From positions 18,414,428 through 18,478,427 of the forward strand of contig NC_059480.1 in assembly GCF_018139145.2 (NCBI RefSeq): 64,000 bases of DNA. The letters are read 5' to 3'. Below are positions 9,633 through 23,599 of this stretch, one piece after another. The position numbers were made by a program, and so were the translations under genes. The first letter of the stretch is position 1. Each line of letters begins with the position of its first letter. The stretch comes from Gymnogyps californianus. Its lineage: Eukaryota > Chordata > Aves > Accipitriformes > Cathartidae. Below the pieces are notes generated by a model. The model did not search any database, was not told the origin of the DNA, and saw only the letters and a program-made list of their open reading frames with translations.

Positions 9633-12600
9633 GTAATTTGATTCCGAGAAACGTCTTTACTGCTGTTCAGTTCGAGTATATTTTAGCACTCTTGTTTAAG
9701 TGAAATGAAAATTTTACAGTATGCAAGCGCTTAGGTATAAGAACTCACACATCACAGTACCAGATTAATATTTTCTCACTTCAAAGCTTGTCTTTCTCTC
9801 TTGATGCTGATATAAGTCATATTACTTTGCATAGGCAGGTGTCTGGTTTGATCAATTTAAATCAAGGCTTGTGAAACTGTGATGGCAGGAATTGCTTCTG
9901 TCATAGCGGTGAGGCATATCATCTTTTCAGTAGTGACATTTCCTCACAAATTAACTCTGTTCAGGCTGTTGTAGGCTTTCCAAAAGGCTCTTTGAGCTAA
10001 TCTCAAAGCCAAACATCTCTCTTTATATCACGTCGTTTCATTGTCCTCTTCTTAACAGCTCTTCAGCTCAGGCTTAGCCATGGCCAGGTTTACAATGACC
10101 CTAAAACTGACAGTACTAAAATTGAAGGCAAACATGGAGGGCTGAGAATACCCTTTGAGTGCCCTGGGGCAGGCTGTGGGCAACGAGGGACTAGTCCTTG
10201 TTAATGTCCTTCCAGTGGTGCAGCAGTTCCTGTGGCCTTCGGGGAAAGCAGAATGGTTTGTGGAGCCCCAAGCAAGCGTCACTGAGCCCTGGAGCTCACT
10301 GCTGATGATGCGTTGCTGTCAGTGAGAAGCACTGAGGATCGCCTTTGTCATTCTGTACTGTAAGGCTCCAAGACGAGGCTTGGGGGATAGAAATAATTTC
10401 ATAGCAGATAATTAGGAGACTGACCGTGGCAGTCTCTTCTGGTGTTCCATATAGTAACTGCTTTTCCTAAGTATTGGAAACTTTGCAGTTGAGAGAGCTG
10501 AGTGTGAACAAAACTCTGTTGTCCCTTGTCTGAAACATGTGACATAGTCATGAAACTGCAGGTTGGATTCACTCTATGGTATCAGCACTCCTGGATTTGG
10601 GAAGATGAAGCTGCATATAGATGCATTCCAGATTGTTGCTCCTTTCTGTGCAGCTATAACCTCTGTGAGGAGAATTGCCATAAAGCTTCCTGTTCTGAAG
10701 TTTCTTCTCAAACAAACCCCAATAAGACAGAAAATAATCCTAAAATGCCACTTTTAATTGTGATGCTTATAGTTTTTCATCTAATACAATTTTCCTGCTG
10801 GTATTTTTCCCTAAATCTCCAATCCTCTAGGTTCTTTGGGTGCTAAAATTTGGTTAAACTTCCTTAACAGAAAGTCTTTTATGAAGTCCCCTGGGTTGTT
10901 TTCTAGTTTTGATCAAAGGCTCTAAGGTTTTGATTGAGGTTTTCCCACCTCAATCCAGAGTTAGTCATCAAAACCTCTTTTCAGACTGACTGTTTCTGTC
11001 ATAAAAGGGCTTAAAACCCCCTTTTCCTTGAGGACAGAAGTACTGACTCTTTCTGTGACATCTGTCTGTCACATGCTAGTAGTTGAGATTTGCATGGCTG
11101 CTAAGTGGAACTTCATCTTAAATATCCGTGATGCATTGCTTTAACAGTAAGTAGTTTAGACAAAGCTGCGTGTTTTATTTGGGACAGCAAGGTTTTGGTT
11201 GCTTTTTGAGTATGTGCACTTCTCAGCCTCTTTTTGAGGGAACGTTGCTGTTTGATAGCACATTCCTGAGTCTGCTGGAAAGCCTAAAAACCAGGCATCT
11301 GCAGAAGAGAACTGTCCTCCAAACGTGGAGTGCAGCATGATCTTTGGGAACACCATCTCCCGGCCACACTTGATTTCAGAGGATCTTGGGAGCTAGAGTA
11401 CCTGGGAATGAGGTGGCTTTATTGATGCTGAAAGCTTGGGTGGAGCAGGATGCTCTTGAAGGCTGATTGCTATGAAATAGGTTCAGATTTTGCAGGGCTG
11501 GATATACAGTCTCAGTCTGTATCTGCAGAGATCCTCCTCAGGAAGAATAGCACCACCAGCTTCGCTAGGTAGCCTCCTGAGGCTCCTCTTACTAAAAGCT
11601 TCATGGGTTTATGATGTGATGGAGGTATCTTGCCCATCTGTCAGGGTCAGCATGCCCCCTGAGTAGAAACAGACAATTCCTGGGTAACAACATGCCTCAT
11701 CTGAAACAGTGTAAGATTTCCCCGGCCCTTTCTGATTTATCATCTGTCTGACACTTGGCATTTATTTGCCCAGCCTGTGGTACTTAACCAACTTGGGCAG
11801 CTTCCACGGAGGAGTGTCGCTGGCCAGCAGGCTGGTGTTTAGCATCAAAGCTTTAAAAACAATTGCTGCTGTTGGATGGTGGTGCTGTGTTTGTGGCCGC
11901 AACCCTGACATTTAAAAGGTTCAGGATAGGTAAAGGAAATATCCTGGAATGGCTTTCCTGCATGTTTGATGGGCACAGCTAGTCAAGAAATATCAGCCAT
12001 AACAAGACGGCAAAATCTTAGGGATTTTGCCTTTCCATGGTACACTGCAGTAAATTTTGTATTTGCCTTTGTTTCTCTGGGGGAACTTTGGAGGAAGAAC
12101 CACAGCTTCTGCTTTTCCCTTCTTGTAAGGCAAATTTAAGATAATGCTACTTTTTAGTGGTGAGTCTTCCAGTTCTTGTGTGGTGAAATTCAGTACTTAA
12201 GAATGCTGTTATCTCCCTATCTGGCACCAGTAAATATGAGCCAGCTATCTAGTAAAGGCCACAGAATCAGCTCAATAAATGGAGAATGTTGGTTGCTGTG
12301 GAAATCTTTAAAATGTAGCTAATCTTGCCAGGTCCAATGTAACGTTCCTTAGATGACGTTAATCATAGTAATAAGATACAGGAGAGGAGAGAAAACTGGA
12401 TTTACTGTATGGCCCCATCTGAGAAACACATGAAAAATAGAGTGCTCCTTTCTCTAATAGTTTAGCAACGTCATCACAAACATAAATTTCTCTCTTGCTT
12501 TTGATAGAAAAAAATGTTGCATTCCTGAATCTTGTGCAACTAATGTTTTTGGCTAACATTAGCTATAGTATGTGAGTTAATATCTGATGTATCCTCTCTT

Positions 12601-13199
12601 GGGGAGATGAGATCCTGCCCTTGCAGGGACTGTGTTTTTTGTATGTGATCTAATAACTGTCTTCCATGGCCTTTACCAGAGTCCTGAGCACACCGTGCTG
12701 CAGCGGGACTGAGGTCTGCAGCAGGAGCCCTTGCATTTGGCAGCAAAGCTTTCACCTCCATGAAGGAGCTTCCTTCACCTACTAGTGCTGATGTAAAAAT
12801 GTTCATCAGTGGAAACACTTATTGCTATTAACCTGCTATTTCTTTTTTTTAAACTATGTTTTTTCTTCTCTTTAGCCCCCATTATGTAGCTCAGGTAACT
12901 ATGCCTGTCATTGTGGTGTTGGTCCTAGGAAAATAATAGGCTAATAGAAGAATTGAATTGATTTTTAATTAGTTTTAAATCTTTTCTTTAATGCGACTTG
13001 TCATCAATTTATGCAACAAAGGTCCTGTTGAGCTCCCTCAGTGTCAGTTTCTTATGAGATTAGGAGTTTGATGATAAAGGTGTGAGTACGGATGCTAGTG
13101 TGTTAGCATAATAAAATCACAGCGCATGTGTAATGGTTTAAAAGCTGTTTAGCCGAACTAATTAAATGCAGCCATAAATTGAGAATTGTTACCAACAGG

Positions 13200-13965
13200 T
13201 GTGTCTGGTTCCTGCAGTGTCATGTTCTGACCCTGTGCTGTTTAATACTTCTGTCAATCATCAGGAAGAAAACATACAAGTAGGATTGAAAGTTTTTTTG
13301 GATGACTTGGAGGGAGTATTGAATAATGGGGGCGGTTACTGGCAGCCGTCTGGATCACTTGGTGGACTGGGAGCAGGCAAAACAAAATCCATTTATCGGG
13401 CCAGCGTAGAACCATGCTAGCAGTGCAAGGAACCCCGTGTGAGAAGCAACAGCTTGGAAAAAAGTTTTGAGCTTTTGATGGATTAATCAGCTGAACATCC
13501 CCCTCCTGTGAAATGTGGCCAAAAGGGTAATGTATGAGCATGGGAATTGGAAGATGGAGTATGGACTGCGTGTGTCTTTGGCACGGCGGCAGCAGCAGCT
13601 TCTGGAGTATTGTATCCTGTGGTGATGCCCTCTGTTCGGGGTGGATGGTGATGAATTGATGAATACTCAGAGGACAGCCACAAGGAAGATTAAAACACTG
13701 GGATCATGAGTGAATGATTTGAGGAACCCTGCTTTACTTATCAAAGAGATGCTTGGGGGAAGGGAGCTTTCAGTAAATTGCCTACATAGGGAACAGATGT
13801 TCAATAATAGGCTACGCAGTTGAGCAGATTATGATATAACGCATTTGAGGCTAAACAAATCCAGGCTTGAAATACAGCGCAATTTAGCAGTGAGGGTGAA
13901 TGACCATTGGAACAGTTTTACCAAGGCTTGTGGTACGTGGGCTGTCACTAGCATGTTTAAAAGCC
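13200..13965 (+). mobile_element. Degenerate CR1/L3-like LINE, 3' part
   Basis: The left end translates to a decayed piece of the reverse-transcriptase region, with a DPVLFNTSVNH segment like the GPVLFNIFINDL block of CR1-type elements. Further right, a long stretch (about 13785-13965) matches my memory of the amniote CR1/L3 3' end: an AACAGATGTTCAATAATAGG block, then the gccaagc-like linker, then TGACCATTGGAACAG followed by ACCAAGGCTTGTGG. Indels and stops throughout show it is an old, dead copy. The orientation is the same as DIS3L2. Boundaries are approximate and subfamily is not assigned. Confidence 0.7.
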
Positions 13966-16900
13966 CTGATAACAAATTCTACCCCTGAAATATGCTGTAG
14001 TTCAAACAGGAATTAATTTGAAAAAGCCCTCTGTCCTCTGCTATCCATGAGGTCCACAAGCCCACACACCCCAATCAGGTCTGGCCTGTTGTTCAGATAA
14101 TCTCTGAAGTGTCTCCTTCGCCGTGGGTACCCAGGTAGGTAGGACAGATGCTTTGCAGCTGGCTTCAGTGGCTAATTGCGATTCCTCTCCAGGCCATGGC
14201 TGCTGCAGGGCTTTCGCCGCTGCCTTGCTCTTCAGCCTCTGCTTCTGCCTCTGCTGTCCTATGTGCTGGTGTCCTTCTCTTGCCCTCCCACCTCAAGCCC
14301 CCTGCTAACTAGCTCCATGAAATGCTGTGGGCTGCATGTCCCTAACTCCCTCTTGTGGGGAAATCCGAGCTACGGAGAGTTGAAACTTGGCTGGGGCAGG
14401 ATGGAAAACAAAATGTTGGGATCTATTACATAAAATAATGTCTTCTGTGACAAAAATAAAAATTTCCAGGGTGCTGAAGGAAAATGTCAACACTAGCAGC
14501 TGCAGCCCACAGATGTATGGGGCAGGTCATGCCTTGGAGAATATTTCAGGCTCTCTACAGAGACAAGCCTGCAGCGGTAATGCGTTTTTGTTCAGTTTGT
14601 ATGTTTTTAAGCATTTTTCCCCCACAGTACTAAGGGTTGTGAATTATGTACCTACTACACTGAATGGCCAGTATGGGGAACGGTTCATCAGCAAATTGTC
14701 TTATGCTGCAGCACATTGGGTAACCTCAGGATACGTATGAATCTGAAAGCAGTTCTTTCATTTCTTCAGCTGTTAATGTCTTCTAGTACGGTATTTTGCC
14801 TTTCAAAGCCTCTTGACTTCCTCTGATCTTCGAGCAACTTGCTTCTCTCAAACTACTGAAGCCTAGAGAAATCAAAGAGAGAACTTCTGCAATATTATGT
14901 TTTTAAAGTGTTTTTCCTGAAATCTTGAAGAAGCCTTTTCACAGTGTAGTTGCTGGACAAAACAAAGAGCAAAAGGTATTGTGGAAGAAGCTGTGGGAGG
15001 ATGGAAGGACGAGAGGGCAGTGGAAGCAGCCCTGACCCACATCCCGAGGCAGGAGTGGAAGCCTGGAGGAGTGCAGTCATCAGGCGGAGTAGGTGGTTAG
15101 GAGGTCACGAGCAGGGTGGAGCAGGTTCACAGAGAGTCCTGAAAACCAGAAGAACTGTATCCCCTCCCTGACAACGCCACTGTGCTGCTGCACGCAGCTG
15201 GAGCACAGTAACTATTTTGATAAACTTTTAGTCTATTGCTACTAAATGAGTTTCGTCACCAACCCTTAGTTCAGAGCCTGGAATGGTATCTTTGGCTCTT
15301 GCACTCATGTAGTATTCCTACAACACAAACCCTGCTGAGGAATTAAATAAAACTGCAATTACTGTCTGAGTTACTGAAGTCAAAATCCTACAAGCATCAA
15401 GATGCTTGGAAGTGTTTTGGAAGAGGAAGCATGGTGTCGTGGGCACATGATCTTGGCGGTCAGGAGCAGTTTCCACAGCATTGTTTTCCACAGCAGAAAG
15501 AATCCATTGTGCATTTTTCTTCATTTCAGTTTTTCAAAGCATAGGCCCTTTCAGAATGCCAAAGTCAGCAAGAACATTTTCATTTTCCCTAGTTCCATAT
15601 TGAAATCTAGGGGCACGCAGCACGAGAGTTTTAAATAAATATGTGCAGCTTAAAGCAAAAGAGTGGTGGCAACATGTGCTTCACATCTCATTTTCATGGG
15701 TCTGGAAATGAGCATCTGTCTCTGTTCCTGACTTTCCTGAGTATCCATGGACATGCCACTTCACTTTTTTGCCACCTCCATCCCTAAAGAGGAATGTTTC
15801 TTCGTCAATAGCTTGTTGTAAGAATGCTGAATGCCTGAATCTTTTACAACCAGCTACAGCGGCACGGTCGCGTCCGAAAGCAGCTCACGGCCCTATGAAC
15901 TCACTCACAAACCATGACAGCCTGTATTTCCCCATCCAGGAGTCACTGGCTGGGGGACAGGCTGCCTTTCTGCAGCCAGCTTGTCCCCCATGTGGCAAGG
16001 ATTCCCTTTGTGCTTTTTTTTATTGGATGTTCAGCTCTTCTGTGCAGATTTTGGCAGACTTTCTGCCAAAAATCTTTAGAAAATCACCTTCCTCAAAGAG
16101 GCAGGGCGAGAGAGCTCTCCAGATTTGTTGCCAGGTACACAGATGGCTCACAGCCGGACTGTGTCCTGGGGCACGAACACAGTCGCGCTGGTAGACAAGC
16201 TGCTGGCTGGCACAGGTGGAGCTGTGTTATGTTGTACAGGGTTGCTGGTAACCAGTTGGGCTGTTGCTGGAGGGACTGGTTGTTTTGAATCACTCCTGAA
16301 ATCACATTTAAGAGCTGTGTGGACAGGCCTTCGCTTTAAGTGCTGTCTTCTCATTTTATTTTGATTTGTCTTGACGATGGAAAGTTACAGCTCAGATTTA
16401 TGCTGTGGCTGGGCCCTGGTGGCCCATCGTAATGGGTCAATTAGTGGAGACTGGTGGGCATGGGAGCTAGTTCTGGCAGCTGGATTTCAATACATCATCC
16501 ACTCAGTTCAGGATATTTGCATAGAATTTAAATTTTGGCTGAGCCTGTGCATGTAAATGTAGGTCTGCATTGTTTCTCTTCTTTGAATGACTGTTTAATT
16601 GACTTTAAACTTAATTATGCAATCTGCCATCTGCCTGAATCCCTACAGTGCTGTCATATCACCGTCCTTTTCCACTTCTGCCAAGATACTCCCTTTCCCG
16701 GAAGTTTGCCCTACTTTTCAATCATTAAGATAATTTCAAATCATTCACATCCTTGGTTATTTTTGAGGAGGACTCACAGCAACGTTGTAGGAACTCCCTT
16801 TAGCTCTGTGGTCAGGCTCGGACTGGGCACAGGAGTGTGCTGCAGAACCTTCAGTTTAGGATTCTTTGAGTTTCCGTTTCATCAGAGAAGAAGGGTCTTT

Positions 16901-19900
16901 TTTTTTATTTGCTCATGATCAGGAGAATGTGCTCTCAGACTTTCTCTTAGACCCTAGATTGAGCATCTGAAATACTGCCTACCAGGTTTATCTCCTGAAA
17001 GTCTCTTTGCTGCAGTGAAACCTCACTGAACTGATAACATATCTCAAAGTCTTGCCTTTCCACTCCTACATCTCTAATGAATTCTTTCCCATGACATCCT
17101 CATTTCTCTCTATTGCTTTGTCTTTAATCTTGAGCCATCTACTTTATTTAACCTCTTTGCTTCAAGATACTGTAAAATGCATGGAGGTGGTTCTGTTCCA
17201 AGGCTATCGGAGAACTCTGAACTCATTTAATTCATGTTGAGAGCAGTGTTGAAGCACGGCTGTTCCTAGCACAGGCTGGAGCAGAGCTGAGCTCATGGGG
17301 AGTGTGGTGGATGGGTTTTGGTCCTGTTTGTGTTATTGGGGCTCTAGCACAGAGTTTTGCTTGAGATATCTTCCAAGGAGTGTCTTTTTTCTTCCTGGTA
17401 CAGAACTCTTTTCCTGAGCAGCTATACCAACAGCTGTCTTTGTGTTTTTCCTTTTAAAACAAAATAGAACAAAAAAGTACTTGGCTGTTACCATTAGTGA
17501 GACATTTAATCTCTTAAATCTGCAAAATCTTTTGCAAAACATAAATAGCTAGTTACTTCTCGCCTGTCTATGACCAGTGTTTTTGTTGACATAACTCACA
17601 TTTGAGATCACTTCAATGGTGTATGTTGGTTTTGCCTGTTGTTTTTGCCTGTGTGTGGTAATTTGATCCTGGATATTGTAGCAGCCATTTAAGTGCTTGG
17701 AGTTTTTGAGTTAGTCACTAGTATAATATGGCATATACTGGATGTCACTGGTGCATTAGAAATTAAAAACAACCTAACAAACATATTTTGGCTTTTAAAA
17801 TTTGAGAGGGAATTATATTAGAGGCTTCTTTGAGTACCAGAAAATATCGAATAGCTTTTAAATTGCCTGTTTAAGCATATGAAAGGGGAAGACACGGGGA
17901 TCCTAGCAAAACCACCCTGATGTTAATGCAGTTTGTACTGGCAAAGCATGCTTTTGCTGGTAGAGTTTATTTGACTTTGGAGAATGAAACGAATAGTTGC
18001 CTGGTACAACAGTGTCAACACTAGGTCTGTGCCTATCCAGAGCTACCAGCCAGGAACTGCGTCCCCCCAGCTCATCAAAGCTGGCAGAGTTAGATTCACA
18101 AAAGTACCTGGGATGGGTTGTTCAGGGGCTACGTAGGATTTGGGATTTTTTGGGTCCCAGATGTCTTTCCAAAACAAGGCAGAGTTTCTGTTGGCTGAAC
18201 TCTTGTATTGAGGCTATTAATACACCCTGTTATACATCAGCATCCATAGTGGCTCATAAAGTTGCAGATGGGACTTCCTGGCAGGTCGTGGAGAGTATTC
18301 ATTTGCTAAAAGATCAGATTTGATGGTTTCTAAAATTTGCTTTGCCAACTCTGCCGGGAGCCAAGGGCCAACTTGAACTTGTAGATCTGTGAGGTGATGC
18401 CTTGGGCTGCCACGTGGTCGGACTCTAATTCATTAAGTCTCTAGTAAGGATGAGCAGGAACATGCTTTATTTATCTTTCCTGCCATGCTTAACCTAGTCT
18501 GACTTAAATGGGAGTGTAGGACTAAGCAGGGACTAGCATCAGGGTAGTTCTCATTGCCTTTAGTTGGTTAATTCCTGCTTTTGGAGGTAGGGTGGTGTTG
18601 GGTGACCCTTCATTTGGTAGCTGCCATGCCTTCTAGCTCATGGGTGTATCCTTACAGTGTTTTACTAAGTGCATAGCTGGGTTGTCTTGAAGAATTAAAT
18701 GTCAGGGAACCTCTTGGAAGGTTTGAAGGAAATTGGTTTAAGTCATTGAAATGTGTCAGCAATGAAATGAAACATTGTAGAAATACGGACAAATATTTAG
18801 TAACCGTGTGTTGAGAGTGTCTCATTAACTGATAACAAATTGTTCTGTTGCATGTTATCAGTTCTGGGGATATGCTTCTGTTTCTTCTCACGCTTATGCT
18901 AACTGTAAAGCGGGGGTATTTGAAAGATTCCTTTGCATATCTAGATCATGATCTAATGCTGGGAAGCAATGGAAAATCCTCTTAGCAATAGCAGAGTTAG
19001 CAGAGGTGTTGATGCCCAGTCATGGACTGATAAAGGTAAGTAGTAGATGGAAGTATTTTGTGTTGGAAAAATTTGTAACAATATTGTTCCATCCAACACT
19101 TTCAACATAATTCCTTTTTTTCAAACGTGAAAGGAACCATTCCATGTTGAGATAGCTGTCAGTGGGGTGAGAGTCCTAAACCTGTGGAGGTGTTACCAGC
19201 ACAGTTGTTGTGATGCTCTCACAGACCTGCCCACCCCAGGGAGCTAGGTTAAATATAAATACTGTAGATGGTAACAAAGCTGGAAGTTTAGTTAGAGGTA
19301 AAAATGCCTAGTGACAAGGTAGATGCCCTTTGCCAGGAAAGGGGAGAGCTATACCTAGATGTCCATATCTTGGTATTCACTTAGATCTCTCAAGTAAAAC
19401 TAGTTCTTGCTGGATCCTGGATGGGAGGTATCCAAGGAGTCATGGATGTGCTAGTGAAAATTCAGTGAGGAATACTTTCCTTCTGTGCTGGTAGTAATCA
19501 AATATCTTGTCAGGTGTTAGAGAGCAGTTGGAAATGTTTTATTTTTGGTAAATAAAATTGAGGGTCTTGGTTCTTTCTTGTGTAAAGCAATATGCAAATT
19601 TTAATATAAAATTAAAGACTTTCTGGCCTTGCTAACTTCATGTTTAGTTGAACATTTTAGTTGATTTAGTTGACCATCTAGTTGATCAACTGACTAATAG
19701 ATGTAAATTTAATTAAATGCAGTACTTTTGAAAACCTAAACTATAGAGTGATTTTGTATAAATTATGTCAAAGTAAGCTGATTTAAAACATCTAGCCTCT
19801 TACAGTAAGCCAGATCAATTATTCTGGGAAGCTGCCTGCATGCATTTTTTTTCCAAAATAAGAAAAGATTAATAGGTACTTAAGTTTAAAGACCAAAATG

Positions 19901-21782
19901 TGCCATTGCGTGATGTCATTGTTGTTGTGACGGAGATGAAGTGTGATGATTTGGATTCTAGATTGTGCTGCCCTTCCAGCGGAGCTCAACCAGCCGCTGC
20001 TGCCCGCACACCGGATGCCGGACCGGGCTCCTGGGTTGGAGCCAGCCCCCAGCTCCATCCTTTCTGCTCCTTTTCTTGGTGCCCATGTTGAGAATAAAAG
20101 TGACTTGCTGATTGTGGACTGTTCTGACAGCTCACAAATGCCACCCACTTTTCTTTTCATGCCTCTCTAGCTGTGGAGGTGGAGTTGTGTGTTTCTACTT
20201 CTCACAAGTGCTTCCCCTTGGCTAGTTTGAAGGGGTTCCCTGCTCTGTGTGTGGAATTGCTGGTCCTGTTTAGCTGTCCCTCTGTCACCTTTGTAGGGAG
20301 CCTCCATGCCTGATACAGGTGTTGGGGTTGTTTCAATCCATCTCCCTCCAGAGGACTTCAAGTAATGAACAGTCAACCGCCTTTCCTCAAATTGTTAGTC
20401 CTGTATTATTTCCCATTGGAAATGGCAGAACATCTAGAAATCCCAGGCAAGTGGTGGCTGCATCCACGGAGAGCAGCTCTACATCATCTGTGCAGCCAAA
20501 TAAACATACCCAAACATGGTGTATTTGCTGTGTGTTGTGAATACTTATGTGTCTTGCATTAGAATTGCTCTGTGTTCAAGCTTGAGTGGTTCTGCACGTG
20601 CCGACATGTTTGGTGCATTATGGTTGCTTCAAGCCTGCTGTTAGGATGTATCAACCAACCTCAGCTCTCAGTCACTGCACTTTAGTCTCCCTTCTACTGA
20701 AGTTATTTTTAATTTTTTATTATATTTATTTACTTATTAATTATTTAGTCATTGATTATTTTAATGCCTAGAATGTGTTATTTCTTTGTGTGACATCTTA
20801 CCCTAAGAGATTTTGTTTTATCTTACAAATCACACGACTAACACCACAGAAAAAGTAAGACTTCTGACACACCTGGTGCTGGAATAGAGTTTAACTAAGT
20901 TTGTAATAGCAGTTATTTCAGAAATAATAGTGTCAATATATTCTATGCTATCTATAGAGTAGTCAAGTTACAGTTTGCTTTGTGGAATGATGTCTGTTTA
21001 TCAATCAGAATATTAATGCTGGGCAGCGGGGACAGCAGGAAAGCCCATCATGAGAAGTATTTCTAACTTCCCGTTTTAGGGGACAGGTGCATTACAGAAG
21101 CAAATATTGAATCTAGTTGAAACAGACGGCAACCTGTAGTTAGCTCTCTTTCTTTTAAAAGGAGAAGTACAAGAAATTACAGTCATGCAGAATTTGATGT
21201 GTTCCAGTTGAATGCTAATTGTGACAGTTGTCTGTGGCTTTGTAACAGGGGTGGTTTTGTTTAGCCATAAATGTCACGGCCAACGGGGTCAAATACTTAC
21301 CCAAAGTGGCTGTGTGTAAACTGGCTTGCAAGCCAGGTATGTCGAAGCAGAGTTTGTTCATTTGAGTAAATTTTTTCTTTGGGTTTGTGTCTGAGTCCGA
21401 GCGGCTGAAAAATCCCACCGGAGAGCAAGCCAAAGGCTTAAGTGTTGGAAACATGCAAGTGCCTCTCTGCCTGTCTACCTTTCGGCACAGAAAGGTGCTT
21501 CTGCACCCTTTGCTGTTGCTGTGCATTATTTTTGGCAGTAGTGGACCCAAACTTTCTGAACCGATGGCCACAGCAAGCACTGGGGCAGCTCTGCTCTGCA
21601 GTGCCTAATTCTGGCTCTCAACTCACTTCCCAACTCACTAGACATTTTTTTCTCTTTCCCCCCCCTGCATTTTAGTTTTCTGCTCTCTTTTTTTCAGCTC
21701 CTTCTTAATTACATGTTAAGATTTAGCCTCCTTTTTATTCCAAGTTCTTTAATTCACGGTAGTATTTTCTGTGACTTGCTGT

Positions 21783-22090
21783 CATAGAAACGAGGGCTTT
21801 AGAGGACCTTACGAGCTCGTGTAATCCATTTCACTACCTCAAGGAAAAAACTACTCTTTTTAGACCAACTCTGGCAGACGTCTGTCTCACCTATTTTTAA
21901 GAACCTCCAACGAAGCAGATTGTGTGACCTCTCTGGGTGATCAGCCTAGTGCCTTACTTTTTTAATAGTGTTGCTAAGATCCCGCCTGTTGCAGTTTAAG
22001 TCAGATTCCTTCACCAAAATGTCTCTGAAAACCCTGTCCAGAGCAAACTGTGTTGCCAATTCAAAAGCTATTCTGCTCAGATCTCTCTAG
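21783..22090 (-). mobile_element. Degenerate CR1-like LINE fragment
   Basis: Reading on the plus strand, it opens with TCATAGAA, then an AGAGGACCTT block, then CCTCTCTGGGTGATCAGCCTAGTGCCTT and a GTTGCAGTTTAAGTC block. These match in order the reversed 3' end of avian CR1 elements: the TTCTATGA tail, the ACCTCTCTGGGCAAC block and the CAGTTTAAA block. The element therefore lies on the minus strand relative to its own transcription. Divergence is high and no reading frame survives. Ends are judged by eye. Confidence 0.6.
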
Positions 22091-23599
22091 TCCATACTTT
22101 TACTTTTGGTGTCTGTTTTTGAACTTAATCTCTTGACCCTTAGGGCATTTGCAAATCAGTTCATTAGGCAATTGCAAATCAGTTAATTTTAGTTCCGTCT
22201 CATCATGTGGTCCATACAGGTAGTATTGCCTCGTTCGCATCGGTTGAAACCTAAATTTGCGGCTGTGCTCTTGCCATGTTACAGCTGCAACCTCCCTCGG
22301 ACAGTCTCCTCCCTGAAAGCATGCGCAGAGTATGAAAAGCTTGATCATGTAGAAAGAGGCCACACTGCATTGCCCTTATCCTTATCATCACTGAACACAG
22401 AGGCCCCCTCTTCATTTCAGCGTCCCATTTGGAGATGCTGCTGTGGCTTTTAATCTCTTCCTGGGCTGGGCTGAGCTGGCACCTTGAGTTGTCTCTCTGC
22501 CTGTCTTGGTGTCTCCTGTCTTGAATTAGGAGGATCCCTCCCTCCTCCTGCTGATTTGCCTGTTACTATATATAGAAGTTGCTTTTTGTCTGTGACTGGG
22601 TAAAATAGCAGTTTTCTCTTATTGTACCATATTTTTAACGATCTCTGCTTAAGTACAGCTTTTTAAACATTTTTTTTTTCTCACTACTTTGGTTTAATTC
22701 TATGAAGCAATCTGCAATTTTGTTTGTAAAGGATACCATATGTAAAAAATCTGCCTTGTAACTTGGATAGGCCCATAGCAAATAAGTTGGCATTGCACGT
22801 TTTCTGACTTGCAGGTACAAGCTTGTACCCAGGGAGTGTAGCCAGGAGGGGCTGGAAGGCAAAGCTGTGATGACATGTTCAGTCTCCAGGTGGAGGGCCA
22901 AGAGGGCAGCTGCGCGGCGCTGGGTTGCATTCCAATGTGCTGATCCGTGGAACAGCGTTGGCATACGCTTTGGAAGCTGCTGCTTGCTCTCCTGGCTGTA
23001 GGGAAGGGGCTGAGGTGGTGGCAGGGAAGGAAGGGGTGAGTCTTTGCAGAATATTTTCGTATGATCATGGCCTATTCTGAGCAGGCTGGACATTTGGAGC
23101 CTTGGCATTTCTTTGTGGTGTCGTTGTGTACTGTGCTGCCTCTGGTAGCTCAAAAGTTAATTACTCCAGACTGGGTTGTTGAGGATTTTTTTTTTTTCTC
23201 CTTGATTCCTGAACTACTTAATTAAGTTGTAGGGAAGTTATATTTTCTCACTACTTGGGGGCTTAATGGGGTGGAGGCTTTGGAAACAGTTTAACAATTT
23301 CACATTTTATATGCTCTAATGAATTTCCCAGGATTTTGGAAGGGTTGTATCCAACTTTAGTATCGTAATTTCCAGAGTTTTATTTATGCTAAAATAAGTT
23401 AGTAGTGGATTAAGAGGCACAAAGAGCCAACAGATTACAAATGAACTAATGAAGACATCGTTTCTTTTGGATAAAGATCATGACTCACAGTTGTGACTTG
23501 TACTGAAGTACTGCAGACCATGAATTTCACCAGGACCACAAGCTGGCAATGGGGTTCCTCTTCCCTCCCCTGTTATTTCAAACCTGTGTTTGATTTCAG

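Larger units (their letters stand above)
8033..23599 (+). other. DIS3L2 intron 2 (15.6 kb)
   Basis: GT at 8033-8034 and AG at 23598-23599 after a T-rich tract. It is AT-rich with scattered short open frames of chance character. It contains a CR1/L3-like LINE fragment (about 13200-13965), a second CR1-like relic (about 21783-22090), a poly-A run at 9619-9632, and a cluster of TTAGTTGA-like repeats near 19645-19700. An AT-rich block lies at about 20700-20765. I see no RNA gene. The 172-codon minus-strand frame at 22635-23153 shows no family features. Confidence 0.75.

Noticed and set aside
22635..23153. 172-codon minus-strand frame in intron 2
   Set aside because: No splice sites that fit, no domain, unlike real exons in composition; overlaps a second minus frame of similar length.
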